64,000 nucleotides of DNA, taken from positions 1 through 64,000 of the forward strand of contig JAAZLH010000090.1 in NCBI GenBank assembly GCA_012799415.1, given 5' to 3'. The notes beneath the pieces were generated by a model. It did not search any database. It saw nothing but the letters and a program-made list of their open reading frames with translations, and was not told the origin of the DNA. The position numbers and the translations under genes are program-made. Shown in pieces: positions 9,739 to 19,201 of the stretch; the stretch's first letter is position 1; each line of letters starts with the position of its first letter. Origin of the DNA: Candidatus Epulonipiscium sp. Its GTDB lineage: Bacteria > Bacillota > Clostridia > Lachnospirales > JAAYNZ01.

Positions 9739-11484
9739 TTATAGCTTTAGTTTAATTTTTTTATTGTTAATAAAATATCTCCACTGTTTCATTAAATATG
9801 GAATAAGATAATGGTCAGCACCAAATGCACGCCCAGCTCCACCTAACATTGGTAGAGAAGCAATTAAAAACCAAAGATCATTGAGTCCAGTTGATAATAG
9901 GAAGTTAATGTTCATACCAATAGAGACAATGGCTGCTAAAAAAGTAAAAGTACCTGTAATAAAGGCAATTCCTAAACCAAGTTCTACAAATACAATCATT
10001 TTTTGCATCAACATAGTATTGGGCAAAATAAAGGTTTCTACCATCCAAGCATACCATCCTGGAGTATGAGCAGAAATTAATGGCATAATAGAAGCACCTG
10101 AAGTACCGTCTACTACACGACCTGCGATCATTTCCCATTTAAACCAACCAGTATCTATTTTTTGGAGGCCTGACATTAGCCACATATAGCCCAAATAAAT
10201 ACGAAGAAAAACAAGCCAAAAAGTAGGAGTTAGTTGAGTATAGTGCTCTTGAAGAACTCCTTTTTTATGTTTTTGTCCTAGAAATTCATGCTTTAAATAT
10301 TTACCAATAATTTCAAAACCACCGATTCCAAATAAATAATGTAGATTAACCAAATGTTTCATTCCAAGGGCAAATATCCCGGAGAGTTTAATTCCCATAA
10401 TATTAGCTACAGCATATCGGTTTCCTATAGATACCATTACACCATGTAGTTTAGGATTACATTTTTCTAGTTTTTCTCCTCGTACTGCATGCAAAATATT
10501 TTTACCAGCAGTAGCTCCTGTTTCTAAAGCAGCTTCTACTAAAGCAGGCAGAGGGGTATTTTCTTCAGTCATAAATAAAGAGAAATCTCCGACAGCAAAA
10601 ACATTTTCATAATGTGTACGAGTATATTCATCAACACATACACGGCTACTTTTTCCTGTTTCTAAATCAAATTCCATTAAACATTGATTAGCTTGTACGC
10701 CACCAGTCCAAATGACAGTATATGAGCTGATCCAGTCTTTTTCATTTAATTCAAGGCCATCTTCTGTTACTTTTGTAATACGAGCATTTGTTAGTACTTC
10801 TACTTGTAGCTTGTCCTCTAAGTATTCTACAGATTTATTGATCAAATCTGTTTCTAGGATAGGTAAAATTCTATCCATAGCCTCTACTATAATCAATCTA
10901 ACATCTTCTCTTTTAATATCATAATGCTCAGCTAATTGATCAGCCCAGTGGGAGAGTTCACCTGCCATTTCTGTACCGGTAAATCCGCCACCACCTACAA
11001 TAAAGGTAAGATAGGATTTTTTCTTTTCAGGATCTGGTTCAAGAGATGCTTTTTGGAACATGTTCAAGATATGTTCTTTAATGCGAAGAGCATCATGATA
11101 AGACCAGAGAGTAAAGCTATGATCTTTCATACCAGGGATACCATAGAAAGCAGGTTCGCTTCCAATACCCAAGATTAAATAATCATAATTATATTGATTT
11201 TTACTTGACTTTAAAACGTGATTTTCAAAATCAATTTCGTCAATAAAGTCTTGTACAATATTTACATCTGTATATTCAAATATATTTTTCAAATATACAA
11301 TAACGCCATCTTCTTCAATACGATTTCCAGCAATTTCATGAAGCTCTGTTAATAGGGTATGATACGGATTTTTATCAATAATATAAATCTCCAAATCATC
11401 TGATTTTTTCTTTTTCTTTTGTAGGGTAAGTGCTGCTTGTATACCACCATACCCAGCTCCTAAAATGACTACTTTCTTACTCAT
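9739..11484 (-). CDS. Type II NADH dehydrogenase with C-terminal DoxX-like membrane domain
   Basis: GAGYGGIQAA (FAD), FIVGGGGFTGTEMAGEL (NADH), VFAVGDFS; C-terminal TM region LRIYLGYMWLMSGLQKIDTGW. Confidence 0.87.
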   Translation of the reverse strand: MSKKVVILGAGYGGIQAALTLQKKKKKSDDLEIYIIDKNPYHTLLTELHEIAGNRIEEDGVIVYLKNIFEYTDVNIVQDFIDEIDFENHVLKSSKNQYNYDYLILGIGSEPAFYGIPGMKDHSFTLWSYHDALRIKEHILNMFQKASLEPDPEKKKSYLTFIVGGGGFTGTEMAGELSHWADQLAEHYDIKREDVRLIIVEAMDRILPILETDLINKSVEYLEDKLQVEVLTNARITKVTEDGLELNEKDWISSYTVIWTGGVQANQCLMEFDLETGKSSRVCVDEYTRTHYENVFAVGDFSLFMTEENTPLPALVEAALETGATAGKNILHAVRGEKLEKCNPKLHGVMVSIGNRYAVANIMGIKLSGIFALGMKHLVNLHYLFGIGGFEIIGKYLKHEFLGQKHKKGVLQEHYTQLTPTFWLVFLRIYLGYMWLMSGLQKIDTGWFKWEMIAGRVVDGTSGASIMPLISAHTPGWYAWMVETFILPNTMLMQKMIVFVELGLGIAFITGTFTFLAAIVSIGMNINFLLSTGLNDLWFLIASLPMLGGAGRAFGADHYLIPYLMKQWRYFINNKKIKLKL

Positions 11485-11731
11485 TTCACATAAAACCCCC
11501 TCTACATTAATATTCGTTTTACATTATATCACAAGTAATATAATTTACATAATTTAAAAGCCTATGATTCTGAAAGGAATACTAGGGATAAAAGAGATAA
11601 AGAGTTTTAATAGACACAAATAGACATTGTTAAAGATTATTTAAATTAAAAAAGTATTTGACAAATGGTCAGTAATGGCATACAATTTTAGAAGTTAATT
11701 TGTATTATTTAAATTAAGGAGGTTCTTTGTA

Positions 11732-12184
11732 ATGAGAACAAAAACAAACAAATGGATTGCAATCGGTCTAGCAACAGGTCTTTCTTTAAGCTTGTTTGCA
11801 GGCTGCCAAAAAAATGAACAAAAGAATAACAAAGATGCTGAAATTGGTACTTTAAAAGATGGAACCTGGACAGTAGAAGCTGAAAAATTTGATGATCACG
11901 GTTGGAAACCAGGTGTTACAATCGAAGTGGCTGATGGTAAAATTACGACAGTAAACTTTGATTATGTGAATCAAGATGGACAATCTAAGAAGGCAGATGA
12001 AGGATATAACACAGCTATGAAAGAAAAATCAGGCACAAATCCTGCAGAAGCATTTCCTCAATTAGAGCAACAACTAGTAGAAAAACAAGATATTGATCAA
12101 GTAGACATTGTTACTGGAGCAACATCATCATCCGAATCATTTAAGGCAATGGCCAAAGAAGCGCTTCAAAATGCATCTAAATAA
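11732..12184 (+). CDS. FMN-binding-domain lipoprotein (PplA-like)
   Basis: Lipobox LFAGC; single flavinylation motif DIVTGATSSS. Confidence 0.85.
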   Translation: MRTKTNKWIAIGLATGLSLSLFAGCQKNEQKNNKDAEIGTLKDGTWTVEAEKFDDHGWKPGVTIEVADGKITTVNFDYVNQDGQSKKADEGYNTAMKEKSGTNPAEAFPQLEQQLVEKQDIDQVDIVTGATSSSESFKAMAKEALQNASK

Positions 12185-12237
12185 TTTTTTCACAAATAAT
12201 TCCCCAAGGATTCCTTGGGGAATTATTTGTGAAAAAA
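12185..12237. repeat. 26-bp perfect palindrome between pplA-like and apbE-like genes
   Basis: ttttttcacaaataattccccaagga-t-tccttggggaattatttgtgaaaaaa. Confidence 0.9.
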
Positions 12238-12434
12238 ATTGCAATCTACCACGGAACTATATTATAATTAGCGGTATGTTTATAGGTATGTAACGTTGAG
12301 ATATAAATCTCAAAGAATATATTTTAGTCTTTGTCTAAATTCTTGTCTTCGTCTATGATATCTTTATTTAGCAATTGATATATTATTATTTATGAGAGTA
12401 TCTATCCATATTATTATGAAAAGGGTGCGCAAAG

Positions 12435-13490
12435 TTGATAACAGATAAAAAAGGTTTTATAAAAAGGTTTATTTTATATTTACTTATGTTATTATATATA
12501 ACAGCAGGTTGTACACAATCAAAATCAGTTTTTGTGGAACAACAAGAATATATGTTAGGAACAATTATACAGGTAAAGGTATACGGGTCTAGCAAGAAAA
12601 AGATAAAAGAAAGTTTGGAAAAAGCTTTTAGAAGAGTAGAAGAAATTGAGAAAAAATTCTCAGTTAGGATTCCTACCAGTGAAATTACAGAAATTAATGA
12701 GCAGGCAGGGAGAAGTCCAGTTAAGGTAGACCAAGAGACTATTTATCTACTAGAACGTTCGTTATATTTCAGTGATTTATCAAAGGGGGCTTTTGATCCA
12801 ACAATTGGATCATTGGTAAAACTATGGGGTATTGGAACAGAAAGTGCCCAAGTTCCGGATAAAAATATTTTACAACAAAAACTTCGTACTGTAAATTACA
12901 AAGACTTAACCTTAGATATTTCCCAATCGACTGCATATCTCACCCAGATAGACCAACAACTTGATTTAGGAGCCATTGCAAAAGGGTATGCAGCAGATGA
13001 AATGAAACGTATTTTAAAAGAGGAAGGAATTGAAACAGCTTTTCTTAATTTAGGTGGGAATGTATTAACTATTGGTAATAAGCTAGATGGAAGCCCATGG
13101 AAAGTAGGTGTGCAAAACCCACTTACAGAAAGGGGCGAGTATATTGGTATTGTTCCTATTCAAGATGAGGCTATTGTAAGTTCAGGAAATTATGAGCGTT
13201 TTTTTGAACAGAATGGGGTACGTTATCACCATATTTTAGATCCTCAAACAGGTTACCCTTCAGAAAATGGTTTAATTAGTACAACTATTATTACAAAAGC
13301 TTCCATTGATGCCGATGCATTATCTACTTCGGCCTATGTAATGGGATTGAAAGATGGTTTTGCACTTATTGAAAGTTTACCAAATGTAGAAGGTATTTTT
13401 ATTACAAGTGAAAAAAAGATCTTTGTAACCTCTGGATTAAAAGCATCTTTTCACTTAACAAATGAGGAGTTTAGCTATGAAAAAAGGTGA
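12435..13490 (+). CDS. apbE: FAD:protein FMN transferase (ApbE family lipoprotein)
   Basis: MLGTIIQVKVYG, KGAFDPTIGSLVKLWGIG, LDLGAIAKGYAAD, NLGGNVLTIG, HHILDPQTGYP, DADALSTSAYVMG. Confidence 0.93.
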   Translation: MITDKKGFIKRFILYLLMLLYITAGCTQSKSVFVEQQEYMLGTIIQVKVYGSSKKKIKESLEKAFRRVEEIEKKFSVRIPTSEITEINEQAGRSPVKVDQETIYLLERSLYFSDLSKGAFDPTIGSLVKLWGIGTESAQVPDKNILQQKLRTVNYKDLTLDISQSTAYLTQIDQQLDLGAIAKGYAADEMKRILKEEGIETAFLNLGGNVLTIGNKLDGSPWKVGVQNPLTERGEYIGIVPIQDEAIVSSGNYERFFEQNGVRYHHILDPQTGYPSENGLISTTIITKASIDADALSTSAYVMGLKDGFALIESLPNVEGIFITSEKKIFVTSGLKASFHLTNEEFSYEKR

Positions 13491-13863
13491 TAAATGGATA
13501 ATAGGTACTCTGATTATCCTACTAATTCTGAGTACTATTGGTATGATGGCTTATCAATGGACCCTTAGGGGAAATAAAGAAAAAGCAATTATTAAACAGA
13601 ACAAAAAGATTATTGATCAAATTACACTCTCAGACATAGAAGAGTCTATTTTTTGGGAAGTTATTGGAGAAGATGGTGCTTATAACAAAATAGAGGCTAA
13701 AAATAATCAAATAAGGTTTATTGAAGCTAATTGCCCAGATCAAGTATGTGTGCAAGCAGGTTGGATACCCAAAGGTGGTAATATTGCAGTTTGTTTACCA
13801 AATCGAGTTAGTATTGAAATTGATCAACATCAAATATTAGATGTGGATGATGTAACCTATTAG
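13477..13863 (+). CDS. NusG domain II-containing protein (EetA-like)
   Basis: N-terminal TM then IRFIEANCPDQVCVQAGWIPKGGNIAVCLPNRVSIEI; start set at 13477 by GAGGAG SD. Confidence 0.85.
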   Translation: MKKGDKWIIGTLIILLILSTIGMMAYQWTLRGNKEKAIIKQNKKIIDQITLSDIEESIFWEVIGEDGAYNKIEAKNNQIRFIEANCPDQVCVQAGWIPKGGNIAVCLPNRVSIEIDQHQILDVDDVTY

Positions 13864-13886
13864 ATAAAAGTAGAAAAGGTGATCTA

Positions 13887-14414
13887 ATGTATAAAACCAA
13901 AAAGATAGTTACTCTAGGCCTTTTCACAGCCCTTGCCCTAGTGGTTTATATTGTAGAGGCACAAATCCCTGTTCCAGTTCCCATTCCAGCCGTTAAGTTG
14001 GGATTAGCTAATGTTATCTCACTACTTGTTTTGATGATAATAGGATGGAAAGAGGCACTATTTGTTGTTATTATTCGTACCATACTAGGATCTATATTTA
14101 CGGGTGGATTTTCGGCTTTTCTTTTTAGCTTGTGTGGAGCTTTATTTAGTAATATTGTTATGATTTTATTATATCAATATGCAAGGGATTATATCAGTGT
14201 TTATATTATTAGTATAATTGGAGCTATCTTCCATAATGCAGGTCAGTTGCTTGTAGCATCTATTATTATTCAAAATATGAAAATCTATTTATATGCACCT
14301 GTTTTGCTTATCTCAGGTATTATTACAGGTTTCTTTGTAGGTTTAGCAGCTCAATTTAGTTATAATCATCTGAAAAAATTTGATACTCTATTGTTTTTAT
14401 ACAAAGAGAAATAG
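13887..14414 (+). CDS. Gx transporter family protein (EetB-like)
   Basis: LGLFTALALVVYIVEAQIPVPVPIPAVKLGLANVISLLVL is the typical N-terminus. Confidence 0.87.
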   Translation: MYKTKKIVTLGLFTALALVVYIVEAQIPVPVPIPAVKLGLANVISLLVLMIIGWKEALFVVIIRTILGSIFTGGFSAFLFSLCGALFSNIVMILLYQYARDYISVYIISIIGAIFHNAGQLLVASIIIQNMKIYLYAPVLLISGIITGFFVGLAAQFSYNHLKKFDTLLFLYKEK

Positions 14415-14498
14415 ATAGACTTGTAGTACGTAAGTGAGATACTAAGCACAAAAAATCAAAATATAGACGTCAGATGCAAATTTGAAAGGGGAGATAGT

Positions 14499-15464
14499 AT
14501 GGAGTTTTGGAGTGAATATCCAGAAATACAGGAAATCCTTTATGAGGTAGAAGAATATATGAAACAATCGATTGTTTCACGAAAGCCTTTATTAACAGAG
14601 ATTTCATTAGATTTAGTTGAAGCAGGTGGAAAACGATTACGTCCTACATTTACTATATTAGCGGCCCAGCAAGGTAAAGCATACCAACCTGATACAATTA
14701 TTCCCATTGCAGGAGCCATCGAGCTTCTTCATACTGCTACATTAGTTCATGATGATATCATTGATGAAGCAAAATTTCGTCGTGGAAAACAAAGTGTATA
14801 TTCAAAATGGGGCAAAGATATGGCCATATACACAGGGGATTATTTGTTTTCTAGAGCTTTTATGATGTTATCTAAAAAAACATCTTTTAATCAGCTTTAT
14901 TACTTAGCACATGGTATTAAAGCAATTTGCGAGGGAGAAGTAGACCAGCATGAATCTCTTTATAATATAGATATTAAAGTATATGATTATTTAAAAAGAA
15001 TTTATCGAAAAACAGCCGTATTATTTGCAATTAGTACAACGATAGGGGCTCATGAATCAAAAGCTCCTAAGAAAGTAATTAAAGCCTTAGGCGAGATAGG
15101 AATTGCTTATGGTATTGCTTTCCAAATTAAAGATGATTTATTAGATTACACAACAACAGAAGAAATAATTGGAAAACCAATTGGAAATGATATTCAGCAA
15201 GGTGTTTACACTTTGCCTCTTTTATATGCTATACAAGAACCAAAGGTAGGAGAAAAAATCAAGACAATCTTACAACAAAAAGAGATCATTACTAAAGGTG
15301 ATATAGCTACAGTGATTCAGTTGGTTAATCAAACCAAGGGTATAGCTAAAGCAGAGTCTTTGGGAAGACGCTATATTGAACGTGGGAAAAGAAATTTAGT
15401 ATATCTTCCCAATACAAAAAGTAAGAAGGTCTTTAGTGATCTTTTTGATCAGCTACTAAATTAG
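14499..15464 (+). CDS. Polyprenyl diphosphate synthase (DmkB/HepT-like)
   Basis: GGKRLRPTF, LLHTATLVHDDIIDEA, GDYLFSRAF, AFQIKDDLLDYT. Confidence 0.92.
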   Translation: MEFWSEYPEIQEILYEVEEYMKQSIVSRKPLLTEISLDLVEAGGKRLRPTFTILAAQQGKAYQPDTIIPIAGAIELLHTATLVHDDIIDEAKFRRGKQSVYSKWGKDMAIYTGDYLFSRAFMMLSKKTSFNQLYYLAHGIKAICEGEVDQHESLYNIDIKVYDYLKRIYRKTAVLFAISTTIGAHESKAPKKVIKALGEIGIAYGIAFQIKDDLLDYTTTEEIIGKPIGNDIQQGVYTLPLLYAIQEPKVGEKIKTILQQKEIITKGDIATVIQLVNQTKGIAKAESLGRRYIERGKRNLVYLPNTKSKKVFSDLFDQLLN

Positions 15465-15548
15465 TATTGGCAGAAAATTTAGTTTGATTTGTGATTCCTT
15501 CTCAATTATTTGTGATATAATATAAAGTAGTAGAATTAAAAAGCTAAG

Positions 15549-16373
15549 ATGGATGTGACATTCATGGAAACAGTACAATGGAAAAAGTTTTTAATTCCTT
15601 ATGAACAAGCAGTACGAGAACTAAAAGTAAAATTTGAAAGTATTGGGCACGAATATCACATGCTTAATCAATATTCTCCCATTGAATTAGTAACAGGGCG
15701 GGTAAAAACTATAGCTAGTATACTAGAAAAAGCTAGAAAGAAAGGTATCTCATTATCAGAAATTCAAGAAGAAATTGATGACATTGCTGGTATTAGAATT
15801 ATATGTCAATTTGTAGAAGATATTGATAAGGTAGTTGGTTTGTTACGGGAGAGAGATGGAAAAGATTTATGGATTGTTGAGGAAAAAGATTATATTACTC
15901 ATACCAAATCAAGTGGATATCGTAGTTATCATATGATTATAAAATATCCGGTTTATACTGCCCAGGGTGAAAAAAAGATATTGGCAGAAATACAAATTCG
16001 TACATTAGCCATGAATTTTTGGGCTACAATTGAACATTCTTTACGCTATAAATATAATCAAAATATGCCTATAGAAATTCATGAACGGTTGCTTAGAGCA
16101 GCAGAAGCTGCTTTTAAATTAGATCAAGAAATGTCTACAATTCAAAGTGAAATTTTAGAAGCTCAAGAATTATTTCAATTGAGATCAAATATTGTAGCGG
16201 ATATTATAAAAAATATAGAAAATTTGCAGCTAATTGGAAACTTATCAGAAGTAGCAGATATCCAACAACAATTTTTAAAACTCTGGGAAGAAGGAGATTT
16301 AGAAAAACTCAAAAAGTTTAATCAACAGCTAGATATGATTGTACAAATTTATGATGTTCAGTCATTATCGTAA
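15549..16373 (+). CDS. GTP pyrophosphokinase family small alarmone synthetase (RelQ/YjbM-like)
   Basis: GRVKTIASILEKARKKG, DDIAGIRIICQF, KSSGYRSYHMIIKYPV, EIQIRTLAMNFWATIEHSLRYK. Confidence 0.9.
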   Translation: MDVTFMETVQWKKFLIPYEQAVRELKVKFESIGHEYHMLNQYSPIELVTGRVKTIASILEKARKKGISLSEIQEEIDDIAGIRIICQFVEDIDKVVGLLRERDGKDLWIVEEKDYITHTKSSGYRSYHMIIKYPVYTAQGEKKILAEIQIRTLAMNFWATIEHSLRYKYNQNMPIEIHERLLRAAEAAFKLDQEMSTIQSEILEAQELFQLRSNIVADIIKNIENLQLIGNLSEVADIQQQFLKLWEEGDLEKLKKFNQQLDMIVQIYDVQSLS

Positions 16374-16389
16374 ATAGTGGAGGCTAAGT

Positions 16390-17076
16390 ATGAGTATATT
16401 TGCAATAGGAGATTTACATCTAAGTGGTATTGTAGAGAAACCTATGGATATCTTTGGATCTCACTGGAGTAATCATTGGGAAAAAATAAAAAAAGACTGG
16501 AATGAAAAAGTAACAGAAGAAGATGCAGTGTTGATTCCAGGAGATATTTCATGGGCCATGACTTTAGATGAAGCCATTTTTGATTTACAAGAATTAGAAA
16601 GATTACCTGGACATAAGTTTTTTGTAAAAGGGAATCATGATTACTGGTGGAAGAGTGTTACAAAATTAAATGAGCTTTTTAAATCTCAATATTTTATTCA
16701 GAATAATTTTTATACACATGAAGAATATTTGATTTGTGGAAGTCGTGGATGGGTCTGCCCTAATATCAGTCATTTTACTGAGCATGATAAAAAGCTTTAT
16801 GAAAGAGAGCTTAAACGTTTAATTCTTTCTTTAAGAGGAACTCAAAAAGTAAGAGACAAAAAAATTATTGTTATGACCCATTTTCCGCCAACTAATGATC
16901 AGTTAGAGCCTTCAGCATTTACCGAACTTTATGAACAATGGGGAGTTTCTCAAGTGATTTATGGTCACTTACACGGAGAACATACAAGAATGGGATTAGA
17001 AGGAGATTATAATGGTGTTTTTTATTCCTTAGTATCTGCAGATTATTTAGATTTTCAATTAAAACTTATTGTGTAG
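16390..17076 (+). CDS. Metallophosphoesterase
   Basis: AIGDLHLS, GDISWAM, VKGNHDYWW, MTHFPP, YGHLHGEHT. Confidence 0.88.
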   Translation: MSIFAIGDLHLSGIVEKPMDIFGSHWSNHWEKIKKDWNEKVTEEDAVLIPGDISWAMTLDEAIFDLQELERLPGHKFFVKGNHDYWWKSVTKLNELFKSQYFIQNNFYTHEEYLICGSRGWVCPNISHFTEHDKKLYERELKRLILSLRGTQKVRDKKIIVMTHFPPTNDQLEPSAFTELYEQWGVSQVIYGHLHGEHTRMGLEGDYNGVFYSLVSADYLDFQLKLIV

Positions 17077-17082
17077 TTTTTC

Positions 17083-17829
17083 ATGTTCAATTTTTTGAGA
17101 AGGAGGCATAAAGTGATTTTTACTACTTTTTACGCCATTTATTTTGTACTTTTTTTACTTTATAGTACTTTATATTTAGTTTATTACCAGCTGTTAGGTC
17201 TACAGGGTTTATATAAAAAAAGAGAAGAAGCTGTTTATACTTGGCTTGCACGTTGGTGCAGACATTTAATAAACTTAACAAGGGGACAAGTTCAGGTGGA
17301 GGGATTAGAATACCTGCCTAATCATTCAAATATTTTGTTCGTAAGTAATCATCAAAGTTATTTTGATATTTTATTGATTTTTGGATTTATTCCCGGAAAA
17401 AAAATATTTATTGGTAAAATAGAAACGAAAAAAGTACCTATTCTACGCACCTGGATGAGGTTGAGTCATTGCATATTTATGGATAGGAAAGATGTGAGAC
17501 AGTCTTTAAAATCCATTCTTCAAGGCATAGAATACATACAACAGGGACTTCCTGTGGTTATTTTCCCAGAAGGAACGAGGAGTCAATCTGCTACTATAAA
17601 TCCCTTTAAGGCTGGCAGTATGAAGTTAGCTACTAAATCGAATGCTACCATTGTACCTATTACATTAGATGGTTCATATCAATTTTTTGAAGAGCATAGA
17701 AGAATTAAACCAGCTCATGTAAAAGTAGTTATCCATCCACCGATAGAAACAGTGGATTTAACATCTGAACAAGTCAAAACACTAGCACAGGATCTACAAA
17801 TACAAATTGAATCAAAAATTCAGAAATAG
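17083..17829 (+). CDS. plsC: 1-acyl-sn-glycerol-3-phosphate acyltransferase
   Basis: VSNHQSYFD (H-x4-D), VIFPEGTRSQ, PFKAGSMKLA. Confidence 0.9.
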   Translation: MFNFLRRRHKVIFTTFYAIYFVLFLLYSTLYLVYYQLLGLQGLYKKREEAVYTWLARWCRHLINLTRGQVQVEGLEYLPNHSNILFVSNHQSYFDILLIFGFIPGKKIFIGKIETKKVPILRTWMRLSHCIFMDRKDVRQSLKSILQGIEYIQQGLPVVIFPEGTRSQSATINPFKAGSMKLATKSNATIVPITLDGSYQFFEEHRRIKPAHVKVVIHPPIETVDLTSEQVKTLAQDLQIQIESKIQK

Positions 17830-17867
17830 ATAGAAGAAATATATCTTTTTTTTACAGATAATAAAGG

Positions 17868-18614
17868 ATGAATGAGATGACAATGAAAAAATACCGGGTA
17901 GATAAGATTTTGGCCTCTCTTGGGATTGGGAGCCGTAAAGAAGTAAAAAAATATATTCGTGATGGTTGGCTAACGGTGGATGGAATTATTATTCAAGATC
18001 CTGGGTTTATAGTGAATCCAGCTGTATCAGAATTATATTTTCAAAATCAAAAATTAGATTATCAGCAATTTCGTTATTATATGCTAAATAAACCCTCAGG
18101 GGTAATTTCAGCTACAGAAGACAGATATGATCAAACAGTTATTGATTTATTAGATTTAGAAGATCGGCTAAATATCTTTCCAGTAGGGCGTCTAGACAAA
18201 GATACCGAAGGGCTACTTATACTAACAAATGATGGGAAGTTAGCTCATAACCTATTATCACCCAAAAAAAAGGTTCCAAAAACCTATTATGCAAAAATAC
18301 AAGGTCGGGTTAATGAAGAAGATGGAGAGGCTTTTCAAGCTGGTATTATATTAGATGATGGATATAAAACTTTACCAGCTGAGCTAACTATTTTATCATC
18401 AGGAGAAGTTTCTGAAATTGAATTAACAATCTATGAAGGAAAATTTCATCAAGTTAAAAGAATGTTTATAAGCCGAAATAAAGAGGTTCTTTATTTAAAA
18501 AGAATTTCCATGGGAGAATTAAGACTAGATTTAGATCTTGCATTAGGAAGCTATCGACCTTTAACAAATGAAGAAATTCAGAAGCTTAAGCAAAGTGCTG
18601 GAAATTTAGAATAA
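17868..18614 (+). CDS. RsuA/RluB family pseudouridine synthase
   Basis: S4-like N-terminus, MLNKPSGVISATEDRYDQTV, PVGRLDKDTEGLLILTNDG. Confidence 0.92.
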   Translation: MNEMTMKKYRVDKILASLGIGSRKEVKKYIRDGWLTVDGIIIQDPGFIVNPAVSELYFQNQKLDYQQFRYYMLNKPSGVISATEDRYDQTVIDLLDLEDRLNIFPVGRLDKDTEGLLILTNDGKLAHNLLSPKKKVPKTYYAKIQGRVNEEDGEAFQAGIILDDGYKTLPAELTILSSGEVSEIELTIYEGKFHQVKRMFISRNKEVLYLKRISMGELRLDLDLALGSYRPLTNEEIQKLKQSAGNLE

Positions 18615-18634
18615 ATTTAGCCGGGAGGATAACA

Positions 18635-19126
18635 GTGAAATATCAAATCCGTCAAAATGTATTTAGTATACGAAGCCGCTTTATTATTAAAGATGAACAT
18701 GAACAGCCTCGGTATACAGTGGAAGGAAAATTTTTTTCTTTAGGAAAGCAATTGACATTGTATAACATGCAAGGAGTGGAAGAGATCTACATCGAACAAA
18801 AAATATTCCGTTTTTTACCAGAGTATCATTTTTATAAAAAAAGGCAACACATAGCAACAATTAAAAAAGAAATTTCTTTTTTAAGACCTCGCTATTATAT
18901 TGAAAGTAATCAAGGGCATTATGAGATTGAAGGTAATGTATTTGCTTATGATTTTAAAATCATAAAGAATAAAAAAATGATTGCAATTGTCAATAAACGG
19001 TGGTTTTCATTCGGAGATACTTATGGAGTGGAAATAAGTGATTGTGAAGATGTTAGCTTTATATTAGCGTTGGTTATCGTATTAGACCAAATACATCATG
19101 AGGATCAAAAGAATCATTCTTCATAA
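18635..19126 (+). CDS. LURP-one-related (YxjI-like) family protein
   Basis: FSIRSRFIIKDEHEQPRYTVEGKFFSLGKQLTLYNMQGVEE. Confidence 0.85.
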   Translation: MKYQIRQNVFSIRSRFIIKDEHEQPRYTVEGKFFSLGKQLTLYNMQGVEEIYIEQKIFRFLPEYHFYKKRQHIATIKKEISFLRPRYYIESNQGHYEIEGNVFAYDFKIIKNKKMIAIVNKRWFSFGDTYGVEISDCEDVSFILALVIVLDQIHHEDQKNHSS

Positions 19127-19146
19127 AAAATTGAATATAGATCCTA

Positions 19147-19191
19147 AAACCCCGATAGATAAGTGGTATAGTACCTTGTCTATCGGGATTT
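19147..19191. terminator. Bidirectional hairpin terminator
   Basis: CCCGATAGA (19151-19159) / TCTATCGGG (19179-19187), flanked by AAAA/TTTT. Confidence 0.75.
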
Positions 19192-19201
19192 TAAAATGCA
19201 G

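Noticed and set aside
9881-11178. Several ORFs overlapping the NDH-2 gene (9881, 9905, 10712, 10936)
   Set aside because: Antisense or out-of-frame shadows of a well-supported CDS.
12108-12293. ORF MLLEQHHHPNHLRQ...
   Set aside because: Out-of-frame overlap with the FMN lipoprotein, running through the 26-bp palindrome; not coding-like.
15549-16373. C-terminal extension of the small alarmone synthetase as a new domain
   Set aside because: Extra residues look like generic helical sequence; no motif to support a distinct function.
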